A stretch of DNA of 64,000 nt from an uncultured Endozoicomonas sp. Lineage in GTDB: Bacteria > Pseudomonadota > Gammaproteobacteria > Pseudomonadales > Endozoicomonadaceae. The translations under genes and the position numbers were made by a program. The stretch is taken from contig NZ_CANMAO010000017.1 of NCBI RefSeq assembly GCF_947495845.1, positions 34,845 through 98,844 on the forward strand. Direction: 5' to 3'. Position 1 is the stretch's first letter. Each line of letters begins with the position of its first letter. The notes beneath the pieces were generated by a model that saw only the letters and a list, made by a program, of their open reading frames with translations, had not been told where the DNA came from and ran no database searches. Of the stretch, positions 16,486 through 26,923 are shown in pieces.

Positions 16486-18448
16486 CAGGCGTTGTGGTGC
16501 GGTACTCAGGTGGTAGGAAATCCATGGTGCTGACGGTCAGTGGCTTTTCAGTTTCCTTCGGCTTAATGATTGGCAGTGGTGACAGGTTGCCATTCTTGAA
16601 AATCTGCCAGGAGAGTTCACGTTGTACTTTGCCATCGGTGTTAATGCTGAGAGAGCCGGTCATGCCGTGGAGTTGGCTGCCTTGCAGTGCAACCAGTTGC
16701 TGCAGTCTGGGGTAAAGGTTATAAGCATCAACACCGAGGGCGTAAAGTGTGCCCAGCTGGCTGCGTGATTGTTGCCATTGGCTGTTGATCTGACGTTTTA
16801 AAGGTAAGTGAGTTTCCGGCAGGAGCCATGGCATGATAGGTACGCGAATGCCATTCATGTCCTGATCCTGTGTTTTGTTGCTGACACCGGAGAAAACACT
16901 GGATGTTGCGTATACTGGCACACTGCTGGCGTACTGGTAGGCGAGTGCAGGTTTGATTTGGCGAGCTTCCTGAGGTGTGGCGCCAATAAAGACCATATCC
17001 ACATCCTGACGACGCCTTGCCTGGAAGCCCAGGCTTTCGCCCAATACCCGGTTTAACTGTCGTGCTCTGGCTTCACTCTGGTCGGTGTGCATGAGCCAGC
17101 CGGCAAGGCTGCTGAACTGGGTTTTTCCTTCAAACTCACCGGAGCCGACAATCTCGCCGCCCAGTGCTAACCACTGATTTTGGAATGCAGTGTTTACCCG
17201 TTTGCCCCACTCGGTTTTCGGGGTGATCAGCAGGGCTCTTTGATGACCGTCCAGCCGGGCTCTGTGGGCTGCTAATACGGCTTCATCTTCAGCGGACAGG
17301 CCAAATTGGTACAGTTTCTGGTACTGGTTTTGTGGTTGATTTAACTGAGGTGCAGCTGTTTCGTCGGTATGATCATCGATATAGTTCAGCGCCAGAACAG
17401 GGACTCTGCTGGTGATATCGCTGCTGAGTTCTTTGACGTTCGATTTATTCAGAGGGCCAATGATCAGCTGAGCGCCTTCATTAATAGCTCGATAGGCAAG
17501 GTCATTAATGTTGCTGCCATGAGTGTCGTAAAACTGAAGCTCGGTCAGCTGTTCTCCGCTTTGGATCGCCTCGAAGTGAGCCGCCATCATGCCATCGCGT
17601 ACGGCGGCACCCATCTTCTCCAGCCTGCCAGTGAGGGGAAGCAGTACGGCAATTCGGTCTGGGCGCTCAGCAGAGCTGCCTTTAAGAACCTCAAAGTCCC
17701 CCGGCAGAAACTGTTTTGCAGGATGGGTTGCCCATTCCTGTTTCCATTGTTCAAGCCCCGCCAGTTGTTGATCGAGACTTGTGCCTGTTTGATAGATGAG
17801 AGCCAGTGAGAGCCAGCCTTTCATGGCTCTGGAGCGTTCCTGTTGGTGGAGTAGGTTCAAACGCTCCGGTGAAACGTGTAGCAGGGTTTGCCAAAAGCGA
17901 TCGTAATAAGGTTGCTTTTCACTGTCTGTCAGATATGGCCCAGCCAGAATCCACTCATCCAGTGACGCCTGATGTTCTCCAAAGCGACCGTAAGCGAGGG
18001 CTTTAAGAATGTGGGACTGTGCGTTGATGTTGCGATCGTTGCTGATGATGACGGCTTCTCTGTCCAGCCAGTCAAAAATAGCCCAGTCTTTGTTATTGGC
18101 CTGTGCCAGTTGAGCTTGCTGAATGGCCAACTTTGCCTGAATGGTTTTTGGTAGCTGATCATAGGGCAATTCGTCGAGCACCTGCTTGGCTCTTGCAGGA
18201 TTGTCATTGGCCAGCTGGCTGGTCAGTTCCAGTGTCAAGCTGGCTCTTTCCGGATAACTGAATTTAGCCACTTCAACCAATTGCTGTTCAATGCTTTTAG
18301 GTTGCGTTAAAGAAGATGATTTCCCCCCGAGCGTTGATGAACAGGCTGTGATTAGCACAGGAACTAGCAGCGCCATGGCAACAGCGGGGAGTTTTTCCTG
18401 CAATCGTTCAGCTTTCAGTTTTGAAAGTAGCGCGGTGATAAAGTTCAT
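16457..18448 (-). CDS. lpoA: Penicillin-binding protein activator LpoA
   Basis: About 663 aa from the ATG at 18448. The frame is open to a GTG at 18556 but neither start has a clear ribosome binding site. The lipobox LITAC predicts an outer membrane lipoprotein. An N-terminal helical TPR-like domain (NDNPARAKQVLDELPYDQLP) is followed by a periplasmic-binding-protein-like domain (RIAVLLPLTGRLEKMGAAVR, QLIIGPLNKSNVKEL). LpoA activates PBP1A in peptidoglycan synthesis. It is divergent from rsmI across a short gap, the same arrangement as in E. coli. Confidence 0.9.
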   Translation of the reverse strand: MNFITALLSKLKAERLQEKLPAVAMALLVPVLITACSSTLGGKSSSLTQPKSIEQQLVEVAKFSYPERASLTLELTSQLANDNPARAKQVLDELPYDQLPKTIQAKLAIQQAQLAQANNKDWAIFDWLDREAVIISNDRNINAQSHILKALAYGRFGEHQASLDEWILAGPYLTDSEKQPYYDRFWQTLLHVSPERLNLLHQQERSRAMKGWLSLALIYQTGTSLDQQLAGLEQWKQEWATHPAKQFLPGDFEVLKGSSAERPDRIAVLLPLTGRLEKMGAAVRDGMMAAHFEAIQSGEQLTELQFYDTHGSNINDLAYRAINEGAQLIIGPLNKSNVKELSSDITSRVPVLALNYIDDHTDETAAPQLNQPQNQYQKLYQFGLSAEDEAVLAAHRARLDGHQRALLITPKTEWGKRVNTAFQNQWLALGGEIVGSGEFEGKTQFSSLAGWLMHTDQSEARARQLNRVLGESLGFQARRRQDVDMVFIGATPQEARQIKPALAYQYASSVPVYATSSVFSGVSNKTQDQDMNGIRVPIMPWLLPETHLPLKRQINSQWQQSRSQLGTLYALGVDAYNLYPRLQQLVALQGSQLHGMTGSLSINTDGKVQRELSWQIFKNGNLSPLPIIKPKETEKPLTVSTMDFLPPEYRTTTPDVLETESQE

Positions 18449-18627
18449 CATTGGTAATTGTGCTTGGCTCTCTGGGGCTGGGAGTACTGGGAATATTGAG
18501 AGTACTGAGAGTACTGTAATAATTGTCTTATTGTACACAGCCGTTGGAATCGACACTATAGGGTAAGCTCTTTGTCTCTACCAAAAGATGGTAAGATAGT
18601 CGAAATTTTTATGAGTTCCCATCTCTC

Positions 18628-19473
18628 ATGACAGAATCCCTCCTTTATATAGTATCGACACCGATTGGTAATCTTGGGGATATGACGCCCAGGGCTGTTG
18701 AGGTGCTTGAGCGGGTTGATGTGATTGCAGCGGAAGATACCCGGCACAGTAAGCGATTAATGAGTCATTTTGGTATCAATACACCATTAATTCCCTGTCA
18801 TGATCATAATGAGCGGCAGCAGGCAGATTCGATTGTAAACCGAATGCGTAATGGTGAGTCTGTGGCGCTGATCAGTGATGCGGGCACGCCGTTGATTTCC
18901 GATCCTGGCTTTTATTTGGTGAGAGCAGTGCGTGAGGCGGGTTTTCGGGTGGTGCCGGTGCCGGGTGCTTGTGCTTTTGTGGCGGCATTGTCGGTCAGTG
19001 GCTTACCCACAGATCGTTTTTTCTTTGAAGGTTTTTTGCCGGCTAAATCTGGTGCCCGTCGAAAGCGGATGGAAGTTTTGTCGGCTTTTGAACATACCTG
19101 GGGTGTTTATGAATCGCCTCACCGTATTCTGGATTCCCTTGAAGACTTGCAGGCGGTGCTGGGCGATGAACACTATATTGTGATCGCCCGGGAAATCACC
19201 AAAACCTTTGAAACGGTGTTGGCCGGTTCGGTGTCTGATGTGCTGGATATTGTTAAATCGGATAGTAATCAGCAGCGTGGTGAGTTTGTTATTTTGGTGG
19301 ACGGTTGTAAAAAGGAAGCCGTATCTGAGATTACACCAGAAGCGGAAAAAATGCTTCAGCGCCTGTTGGAAGAGCTTCCTATCAAAAAGGCCGCTGCCGT
19401 GGTTGCCGATTTGACCGGGCTGCGCAAAAAAGCCCTTTACGAGCATGGTCTTACATTAAAAGATAACGATTGA
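18628..19473 (+). CDS. rsmI: 16S rRNA 2'-O-ribose C1402 methyltransferase RsmI
   Basis: 281 aa, normal for the family. TPIGNLGDMTPRAVEVL and AAEDTRHSKRL at the N-terminus, SDAGTPLISDPGF near residue 85 and PVPGACAFVAALSVSGL are hallmark SAM-dependent tetrapyrrole-methylase-fold motifs. RsmI methylates the ribose of C1402 in 16S rRNA, in the decoding centre. Divergent from lpoA; rnpB begins about 43 bp downstream. Confidence 0.95.
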   Translation: MTESLLYIVSTPIGNLGDMTPRAVEVLERVDVIAAEDTRHSKRLMSHFGINTPLIPCHDHNERQQADSIVNRMRNGESVALISDAGTPLISDPGFYLVRAVREAGFRVVPVPGACAFVAALSVSGLPTDRFFFEGFLPAKSGARRKRMEVLSAFEHTWGVYESPHRILDSLEDLQAVLGDEHYIVIAREITKTFETVLAGSVSDVLDIVKSDSNQQRGEFVILVDGCKKEAVSEITPEAEKMLQRLLEELPIKKAAAVVADLTGLRKKALYEHGLTLKDND

Positions 19474-19516
19474 GATAAACTTGCTTATCGGCTCGCAGGC
19501 AAGTAATATTCGCGGC

Positions 19517-19920
<404 letters not shown>

Positions 19921-20092
19921 CTTCTTTTTTTTCCTGTTTCTTTTTATCTGTCGTATATCTGGCTTGCCGGCCGGATGACGCTGTCCGATTTTCTCTGTTT
20001 TTACAGACTGAAGTTCTAAGAGCGTTCTTTTTCTATGAAACCCTTATGGAAGTTGGTTGTCTCATACTTTGCGAACGAGTGAGTTCCATCCC

Positions 20093-20121
20093 TTGACGTG
20101 GGTTTTTCAGATTCCTATAGT
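20093..20121 (+). promoter_or_regulatory. Consensus sigma-70 promoter of the dcw cluster
   Basis: TTGACG (20093-20098), a 17-bp spacer and TATAGT (20116-20121) make a near-consensus promoter, about 158 bp before mraZ. The region 19933-20092 between rnpB and this promoter shows nothing else. Confidence 0.85.
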
Positions 20122-20130
20122 GTGCTGTAG

Positions 20131-20164
20131 TGGTGAAAAGTGGATTAAAGTGGGATGTGATGGG
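20131..20164 (+). promoter_or_regulatory. MraZ operator: four TGG boxes at 10-bp spacing
   Basis: TGGTG, TGGAT, TGGGA and TGGGT start at 20131, 20141, 20151 and 20161, exactly 10 bp apart, directly after the promoter. MraZ is known to bind such TGGG-type direct repeats upstream of its own operon, so this is the likely autoregulatory site. Confidence 0.8.
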
Positions 20165-20278
20165 TTGAGTGTGATGAACATACCTAATCCGTTGCGGGTT
20201 TTCCTTATGGATAAGGCTTGTTCTTTGGGTGCGTAGGCAGTAGGCGTTTTCAATCTATCGAGCCAGGGAGAAGGTTGC

Positions 20279-20734
20279 TTGTTTCGAGGTGTTAACGCCA
20301 TCAATCTGGATGCCAAGGGGCGTCTGGCAATACCTGCCCGGTACCGGAGTGTGCTGCGGGAGCGTTGTGATGGCGCACTGGTGGCAACCATTGATACGGA
20401 TGAACCTTGCCTTCTGATTTACCCTCTTGATGAATGGGAGCTGATTCAACAGAAGATTGAATCATTACCCAGTTTTCATCCCATGACCCGCCGGATTCAA
20501 AGGCTGCTTATTGGTCACGCTACGGATCTTGAGTTGGACGGCAGTGGACGCATATTAGTGCCGCCACTGTTGCGGGATTATGCCGGTCTTGAAAAGCGCA
20601 GCATTCTATTGGGCCAGGGTAAAAAGTTTGAACTCTGGGATGAACAGTGCTGGAACGATCGTCGGGATCAATATTTGAAAGAGGCCAGTGAGTCGGATGA
20701 AATACCGGCAGAACTGCAGTCTCTTTCTTTATAA
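20279..20734 (+). CDS. mraZ: Transcriptional regulator MraZ
   Basis: 151 aa, two AbrB-like SpoVT repeats ([16 protein letters not shown] near the N-terminus and [19 protein letters not shown] near residue 85). The start is TTG at 20279, since the conserved N-terminus begins MFRG; AGGGAGAAGG lies just upstream. MraZ forms a ring that binds the TGG repeats of the mra operon promoter, seen here at 20131-20164. First gene of the division cluster. Confidence 0.95.
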   Translation: MFRGVNAINLDAKGRLAIPARYRSVLRERCDGALVATIDTDEPCLLIYPLDEWELIQQKIESLPSFHPMTRRIQRLLIGHATDLELDGSGRILVPPLLRDYAGLEKRSILLGQGKKFELWDEQCWNDRRDQYLKEASESDEIPAELQSLSL

Positions 20735-20747
20735 GGAGCGGTTACCT

Positions 20748-21776
20748 GTGGTAGCCGCTCATTTAGTGAATGAGTTTATGAAATCGTTAGAAGCTGTCGA
20801 AAGTCAGAGCCTGGAAGTTGAGTCGACCCAAAGTCCGCTCAAGGATTCTGATGAGCTCAAGGCTGCTGTGCATAAAACCGTCATGCTCCATGAAGCTGTC
20901 GATGCGTTACTGACGGATCCTTCCGGTGTCTATGTGGATGGCACCTTTGGCCGGGGTGGGCACAGTCGCCTGATTTTGCAATCTCTTTCAGAACAGGGGC
21001 GTCTGATTGGTATTGATAAAGACCCAGCCGCCATCGCGACCGGTGAAAGCCTTGCTGGCGATGATTCAAGATTCTCTATTCATCATGGTTCCTTTATAGA
21101 AGTAGATGCTGTTAATGGCGATGAGCCTGTGGATGGTATTTTACTGGACCTGGGTGTTTCTTCCCCGCAGCTGGATGATCCGGAGCGGGGGTTCAGTTTT
21201 ATGAATAATGGCCCGCTGGATATGCGGATGAATCATCAGCAGGGCGAAAGTGCAGCCCAGTGGTTGGCCCGGGCGGAAGAGCAGGAGATCAGTAAAGTGA
21301 TCTGGGAGTACGGTGAGGACCGCTTTTCCAGAAGAATGGCTCGTGCCATCGTCAGGGAACGGGACATTGAGCCGATTTTAACTACCAAGCGTTTGGCGGA
21401 TATCATCGCTGCGGCCTGTCCGAGTCGGGAAAAAGGCAAGCACCCTGCCACCAGGGCGTTTCAGGCGATTCGGATTCATATTAACCGTGAGCTGGATGAT
21501 CTGATTGATTGTCTTGATCGAGCATTGGAAAAGCTGAAGCCCGGTGGTCGCCTGGTGGTTATTAGCTTCCACTCGCTGGAAGATCGAATTGCTAAACGTT
21601 TTATCCGTAAGCAGGAAAAGGGTGATGACCTGCCCAGCTGGTTACCAGTAAGAGAAGATCAACTGAATAAACGTATGAAAAGTCTGGGTAAGGCGATTAA
21701 GCCATCCAAAGAAGAAGTTGCTGAAAATCCTCGCTCTCGAAGTGCGGTGATGCGTGTGGCGGAAAAACTCGCCTGA
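20748..21776 (+). CDS. rsmH: 16S rRNA m4C1402 methyltransferase RsmH (MraW)
   Basis: 342 aa from GTG 20748, preferred because AAGGAG lies 9 nt upstream; the open frame reaches back into mra[18 protein letters not shown] is the SAM-binding motif; [21 protein letters not shown] and [12 protein letters not shown] are characteristic. It methylates N4 of C1402 in 16S rRNA, the same nucleotide RsmI (18628) methylates on the ribose. The stop TGA shares a base with the ftsL ATG. Confidence 0.95.
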   Translation: MVAAHLVNEFMKSLEAVESQSLEVESTQSPLKDSDELKAAVHKTVMLHEAVDALLTDPSGVYVDGTFGRGGHSRLILQSLSEQGRLIGIDKDPAAIATGESLAGDDSRFSIHHGSFIEVDAVNGDEPVDGILLDLGVSSPQLDDPERGFSFMNNGPLDMRMNHQQGESAAQWLARAEEQEISKVIWEYGEDRFSRRMARAIVRERDIEPILTTKRLADIIAAACPSREKGKHPATRAFQAIRIHINRELDDLIDCLDRALEKLKPGGRLVVISFHSLEDRIAKRFIRKQEKGDDLPSWLPVREDQLNKRMKSLGKAIKPSKEEVAENPRSRSAVMRVAEKLA

Positions 21777-22087
21777 TGAAAACGCTTGTGGTGGAGAGTG
21801 GCCTGTTTGGCATCCGAATATTTCAGACCTATGCATTGCCTTTGGTGTTGTTGTTGCTGGTGGTGATTTCGGGGCTGGCTGTGGGTTACGTTTCCTATGA
21901 AAATCGCCGCCTGCATAACCGGATGCAGCAGGAGTTTGATAATAAAAACAATGCCCAGATTGAGTGGGGACGACTGTTGTTGGAGCACAGCACCCTGACG
22001 GCTCCGGCCCGGGTTGAGAAGATCGCCAGAAGTAAACTGGGCATGGATGTGCCCGCTAACCATCAGATTGAAATGGTTTTGCCATGA
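21776..22087 (+). CDS. ftsL: Cell division protein FtsL
   Basis: 103 aa. A short N-terminal tail, one transmembrane helix (about 21-42, PLVLLLLVVISGLAVGYV), then a periplasmic coiled-coil region ending in RVEKIARSKLGMDVP, typical of FtsL. It forms the FtsQLB divisome complex. Position between rsmH and ftsI is diagnostic; both neighbours overlap it by 1-4 nt. Confidence 0.93.
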   Translation: MKTLVVESGLFGIRIFQTYALPLVLLLLVVISGLAVGYVSYENRRLHNRMQQEFDNKNNAQIEWGRLLLEHSTLTAPARVEKIARSKLGMDVPANHQIEMVLP

Positions 22088-23928
22088 GTCAGGGACGAAG
22101 AGTTCAGTACAACAGGCGTTCTGAATCCGAGAAAAGACCCGGCTTTTTCTCGCGAGTGAAAAAAGCGGCAACTCATAAGTGGCGCCTGAAAATGTTGCAG
22201 GGCGTCCTGCTTATTGTAGGTCTGGCTCTGGGTTATCGTGTTGTTGATTTGCAGCTGATTGATCGCCACTTTCTGCAAAATGAGGGTGATAAGCGGTCCG
22301 TTCGTTATGAACCGGTCTCAGCACACCGTGGCGTCATCTTTGATCGCAATGGTGATCCGCTGGCGGTGAGTACGCCGGTGGTTACGATCTGGGCCGACCC
22401 GGAAGATCTTTATAAAGCCAAAGATCGCTGGGCGGATTTGGCGAAAGCGCTGGATGTGCCCCATAAGTGGTTGTCGGATCGGGTTGAGGTTAATAAGAAC
22501 AAAGACTTTATGTACTTGAAGCGCCATATGACTCCAGAGCAGGGCGCTGCCATTGTGAAGTTGAAAGTGCCTGGCGTTCAGGCAACGGATGAGCAACGTC
22601 GTTATTATCCGGCGGCGGAGGTGACGGCTCACCTGGTTGGTTTTACTGATATCGATGAAACCGGTCAGGAAGGCCTGGAGTTAGCCTACAATGATTGGTT
22701 GTCTGGCCAACCGGGCAAGCGACGGGTGTTGAAAGATCGAAAAGGTCAGTTGGCTCGTCAAGCGGAATTGATGGAAAGTGCCAGCCCCGGTAAAGAGCTG
22801 ATGCTCAGTATTGATCTTCGGCTTCAATACATGGCGTATCGGGAGTTGAAGCAGGCGGTAGAGAAGCATCGTGCCAGTGCCGGTTCTCTGGTGATGCTGG
22901 ATGTGAAGACCGGCGAAGTGTTAGCCATGGTGAATCAGCCTGCCTATAACCCGAACAACCGTTCGGATATGCAGGCCTATAAAATGCGTAACCGGGTGGT
23001 CACGGACATGGTTGAACCGGGCTCCACCTTAAAGCCGTTTACTGTGGCGGCTGCTCTGGAAAGTGGTCAGTTTCAGAAAACGTCGGTGATCAATACTTCA
23101 CCAGGCGTTATGCGACTGGGGCGGGATAAAGTTAGAGACCCCAGGAACTATGGCTCTATTGATATTACGACAGTGTTGCGCAAGTCCAGTAACGTCGGTG
23201 TTTCAAAAATGGCGCTGGCTATTGGACCAGACAAAGTTTTGGAGTTATTACAGCGAGTAGGACTGGGTCAAAGTACGGGAACTGGTTTTCCTGGGGAGAG
23301 CTCAGGTTATCTGCCATTCAGAGATCGCTGGAGTGATATTGAAATAGCGACATTGTCGTTTGGTTATGGCTTAACCGTAACGCCACTGCAGTTGGCTCAG
23401 GCTTATACCGTTCTGGGATCTGGCGGTGTTTTACGGCCGGTGTCTTTAATCAAGCGTGACGTCATACCCGACGGTGTTCGTGTAATGGATCAACGGATTG
23501 CTGATGATCTGAGAAAAATGCTTCGGGAAGTAGTGCACGGTGGTACCGGTGGGCGAGCACGAATTGATGCTTTTGAAGTAGGCGGTAAAACCGGTACCGC
23601 TCGGAAGGTTGGCAAAAATGGTTATAGCAAAGACCGTTATATCGGTATGTTCGCCGGTCTTGCGCCCATTGATGATCCGCGACTGGCCATCGTTGTTGTG
23701 ATTGATGATCCCATCGGACAGACCTACTACGGTGGTTTGACGGCGGCACCGGTGTTTTCCAATGTGGCGGCTGGCGCGCTCAGGCTGTTAGGTGTTGAGC
23801 CAATCGACAGAGCAATGAATGATTCGGCCAGAAGTATGGCCTATGTGCCTTGGCGATTGACGCCAGATGGCCAAATGATGGAGCCGCGCCATAGCGCAAC
23901 AAGGCTCAGCTCTTTAAAGAAAGGTTAA
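22084..23928 (+). CDS. ftsI: Peptidoglycan transpeptidase FtsI (PBP3)
   Basis: 614 aa. Cytoplasmic N-terminus, one membrane helix near 38-58, a pedestal domain, then the transpeptidase with STLK (Ser314 nucleophile, Lys317), SSN (368-370) and KTGT (502-505). It crosslinks septal peptidoglycan in the divisome with FtsW. ATGA overlap with ftsL. Confidence 0.97.
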   Translation: MSQGRRVQYNRRSESEKRPGFFSRVKKAATHKWRLKMLQGVLLIVGLALGYRVVDLQLIDRHFLQNEGDKRSVRYEPVSAHRGVIFDRNGDPLAVSTPVVTIWADPEDLYKAKDRWADLAKALDVPHKWLSDRVEVNKNKDFMYLKRHMTPEQGAAIVKLKVPGVQATDEQRRYYPAAEVTAHLVGFTDIDETGQEGLELAYNDWLSGQPGKRRVLKDRKGQLARQAELMESASPGKELMLSIDLRLQYMAYRELKQAVEKHRASAGSLVMLDVKTGEVLAMVNQPAYNPNNRSDMQAYKMRNRVVTDMVEPGSTLKPFTVAAALESGQFQKTSVINTSPGVMRLGRDKVRDPRNYGSIDITTVLRKSSNVGVSKMALAIGPDKVLELLQRVGLGQSTGTGFPGESSGYLPFRDRWSDIEIATLSFGYGLTVTPLQLAQAYTVLGSGGVLRPVSLIKRDVIPDGVRVMDQRIADDLRKMLREVVHGGTGGRARIDAFEVGGKTGTARKVGKNGYSKDRYIGMFAGLAPIDDPRLAIVVVIDDPIGQTYYGGLTAAPVFSNVAAGALRLLGVEPIDRAMNDSARSMAYVPWRLTPDGQMMEPRHSATRLSSLKKG

Positions 23929-23951
23929 AGAAAGGTTGAAGTAAACAGGCA

Positions 23952-25511
23952 ATGACAGCTGATAAAGAGAAGACGCTGAACAGCGTGCTCACCGGGTTGC
24001 AGTTACCCCCGGTCGCTGTAGACAAAGAAGTAACCGATCTGACCCTCGATAGTCGCAAGATTATCGGGGGTGAGTTGTTTATTGCTGTGCCAGGGGTTAT
24101 GTCTGATGGCAGGCAGTATATTGTCAGCGCTTTAGAGAAAGGTGCGGCGGCTGTTCTGGTGGACGACAGTGGGTTTGAACAGTTTGACATTCGCAAAAAC
24201 GACAATGTTTTTTTAGTGCCTGGTTTGAAAGACAGGATGGGAGCGTTGGCTGATCGGTTTTATCGGCACCCATCTAAAGGCCTGAAGGTGATGGGGGTTA
24301 CCGGCACGAATGGTAAAACCTCCTGTTGCTGGTTTATCTCTGATCTATTGCGACTGCTAGGCGAACCCTGCGCCCTGATGGGAACGGTGGGTAAAGGCTT
24401 ACCCGGTCAGTTAGAAACATCGTTGAATACCACCGGAGATGTGGTTTCCCTTCAGCGCTATCTTGATCAGCTTGTCTCTGAGTCCGTTTCATCGCTGGCC
24501 ATGGAAGTGTCATCCCATGGTCTTGATCAGGGGCGAGTCGATGCTATTCATTTTGAAGTGGCGCTATTTACTCACATCAGTCGTGATCACCTTGATTACC
24601 ACGGCACTCTTGAAGCGTATGTTGATGCTAAGGCAAAACTGTTTTCCCAGTGTCAGTTCCGCTTTGCAGTGATTGGCAAGGATGATGTTTTCTCCGGGCA
24701 AATGATGGCTGCCTGTCCTGCAGGCGCACAGATCACAACCTGGTCTTTGGAGGATGCGTCGGCAGATGTGTATCTGAGTGAGATTGAAGTGCTGCCGGAA
24801 GGTTTCAGGGCAATGCTTCACACGCCGTGGGGCGGTGGGTTATTAAATACCTCTCTGCTTGGGCGTTTTAATCTGGAGAATCTGCTTGCCGTTATTGCGG
24901 CACTGGGTGTTCAAGGTTACGCCATTGACCAACTGCTGGCAGCTGTGCCTGATATGTCGACCCCACCAGGAAGAGTGCAACGCTTTGGCGGCGGCGATAA
25001 GCCTTTGGTGTTGGTTGACTACGCTCACACGCCGGACGCTATTGAAAGTGTACTGACATCACTGCAAGAACATTCACGGGCGTTAAAAAATAACGAACCA
25101 GTTACCGGCAAAATTGTCTGTGTATATGGTTGTGGTGGTGATCGAGACCGGGGTAAGCGTCCCTTAATGACGAATGCGGCATTGAAAGGTGCTGGTAGAG
25201 CAGTGTTGACCAGTGATAATCCGAGAACGGAAGACCCGAATCAGATTCTCTCGGATGCACAGGAAGGTATCGATAACGATGCTGCTCAACGACTCACGGT
25301 GATCCCTGATCGTGCTACTGCCATACATTCCACAATCAGAAGCGCTCGTGCTGGTGACATTATCGTGATCGCCGGTAAAGGCCATGAGAATTATCAGGAG
25401 ATCAACGGTGTCCGCCATCATTTTGATGATGCAGAGCAGGTTGAAGCAGCCTTGTTATCCGGGAATAGTTCAGCCCAACTTAGTGAAAGTGTGCAAGAAG
25501 GTGGACTTTGA
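23952..25511 (+). CDS. murE: UDP-MurNAc-tripeptide synthetase MurE
   Basis: 519 aa Mur ligase. GVTGTNGKTSCCW is the ATP-binding loop; DNPRTEDP is the motif that selects meso-diaminopimelate, so it adds mDAP as the third stem-peptide residue, as expected for a Gram-negative cell wall. LVDYAHTPDAIE and GDRDRGKRP fit the family. The stop overlaps murF (ATGA). Confidence 0.97.
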   Translation: MTADKEKTLNSVLTGLQLPPVAVDKEVTDLTLDSRKIIGGELFIAVPGVMSDGRQYIVSALEKGAAAVLVDDSGFEQFDIRKNDNVFLVPGLKDRMGALADRFYRHPSKGLKVMGVTGTNGKTSCCWFISDLLRLLGEPCALMGTVGKGLPGQLETSLNTTGDVVSLQRYLDQLVSESVSSLAMEVSSHGLDQGRVDAIHFEVALFTHISRDHLDYHGTLEAYVDAKAKLFSQCQFRFAVIGKDDVFSGQMMAACPAGAQITTWSLEDASADVYLSEIEVLPEGFRAMLHTPWGGGLLNTSLLGRFNLENLLAVIAALGVQGYAIDQLLAAVPDMSTPPGRVQRFGGGDKPLVLVDYAHTPDAIESVLTSLQEHSRALKNNEPVTGKIVCVYGCGGDRDRGKRPLMTNAALKGAGRAVLTSDNPRTEDPNQILSDAQEGIDNDAAQRLTVIPDRATAIHSTIRSARAGDIIVIAGKGHENYQEINGVRHHFDDAEQVEAALLSGNSSAQLSESVQEGGL

Positions 25512-26923
25512 TGATTAAGCCTATGTCGCTTTCCAAGGTTGCCAGTGTTGTTGACGGTGAGCTGGTTGATGTGGCCTCTGCATCGCTGCTGGTTTCCGGT
25601 GTCAGTATTGATACACGAACGCTGACGTCTGGCGATTTGTTTGTTGCCATTAAAGGGCCGCGTTTTGATGGTCATCATTACCTTGCTCAAGCCGCCGATT
25701 CTGGAGCGGTGGCGGCATTGACAGAAAAGGTGTGTGAAGGTTCGCCCATTCCGCAAATTGTCGTTACTGATGCCCGTCAGGCATTGGGTTTACTTGGTGC
25801 TGCCAATCGTGATGCTTTTGAAGGTTGTCTGGTTGGTGTAACGGGCTCCTGTGGCAAAACATCGGTTAAAGAGATGTTGCAGGCGATTTTCTCCGAGGTG
25901 GGTTCGACTCTGGCGACGGAAGGCAACCTGAATAATGATCTGGGTGTTCCGTTAACGTTGTTGAAAATTAACAGTGATCATCAATTCGCGGTCATTGAAA
26001 TGGGCACCAGCGCCCCCGGAGAGATTGAGTACATTGCCAATCTCGGCCGGCCGGATATTTCACTGATTACCAATGCCGCGGAAACCCATCTGGCAGATTT
26101 GAAAACCGTGGCGGGAGTTGCTCAAGAGAAAGGTTATATTCTGGATGCGCTGTCAGCGGATGGTATCGCCGTCCTTAATATGGACGATCATTTCTTCCCC
26201 CAGTGGCAGGCTCGAGCTTTGCAGTCAAACGAGCGCACGGTAGTGAGCTTTAGCAGCGAGCAGGCAGCAGCCAATGTGTTTGCCAGCGATATTACGCCAA
26301 ATCAGCTGGGAACACGCTTTACCCTTCATTTTAATGATGGGGCTGATAATGCGATTCAGCAATCAGTTCAGCTCGCATTCTGGGGGCGTCATCAGATTTC
26401 TAATGCCTGTTGCGCGGCAGCAGTTGCCATGGCTCAAGGGTTGACGCTGGACATTATTGCCCGCGGGCTTGAAAATGCCCGACCATTTCAGCGACGTGGT
26501 CAACGTTTTGCCCATGAAAGTGGTGCAGTGCTGATTGACGAGACCTACAATGCCAATCCGAAAGCGACGTTGGCCGCCGTTGATCAGTTGGCTGACTGTG
26601 AAGGCATCAAAATCATGGTGCTTGGGGATATGCTGGATCTTGGTGAAGTTTCAGATGAGCGTCATCAAGATGTTGGCCGCTATGCGAAAGCACAGGGCGT
26701 GCATAAATTTTTGAGTTTTGGTGCTTCTGCTCATCTGGCCAGTGAGGCGTTTGGTGACGGGCATCATTTTGCAGAAAAACCTCAGCTGGTGAATTGGCTG
26801 AATGAGTACCTTGGTGCTGATCACTCTGAGCCGGTTTCGGTCATGGTTAAAGGGTCACGTGGCGTAAATATGACGGAAATTGTAGAGGCTCTGGCTGGAG
26901 CTGATGAGAAGGGAGAAGCCTGA
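25508..26923 (+). CDS. murF: UDP-MurNAc-pentapeptide synthetase MurF
   Basis: 471 aa. [15 protein letters not shown] (ATP loop), [30 protein letters not shown] and [12 protein letters not shown] are MurF landmarks. It adds D-Ala-D-Ala to complete the pentapeptide precursor. Overlaps murE by 4 nt and mraY by one base. Confidence 0.97.
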   Translation: MMIKPMSLSKVASVVDGELVDVASASLLVSGVSIDTRTLTSGDLFVAIKGPRFDGHHYLAQAADSGAVAALTEKVCEGSPIPQIVVTDARQALGLLGAANRDAFEGCLVGVTGSCGKTSVKEMLQAIFSEVGSTLATEGNLNNDLGVPLTLLKINSDHQFAVIEMGTSAPGEIEYIANLGRPDISLITNAAETHLADLKTVAGVAQEKGYILDALSADGIAVLNMDDHFFPQWQARALQSNERTVVSFSSEQAAANVFASDITPNQLGTRFTLHFNDGADNAIQQSVQLAFWGRHQISNACCAAAVAMAQGLTLDIIARGLENARPFQRRGQRFAHESGAVLIDETYNANPKATLAAVDQLADCEGIKIMVLGDMLDLGEVSDERHQDVGRYAKAQGVHKFLSFGASAHLASEAFGDGHHFAEKPQLVNWLNEYLGADHSEPVSVMVKGSRGVNMTEIVEALAGADEKGEA

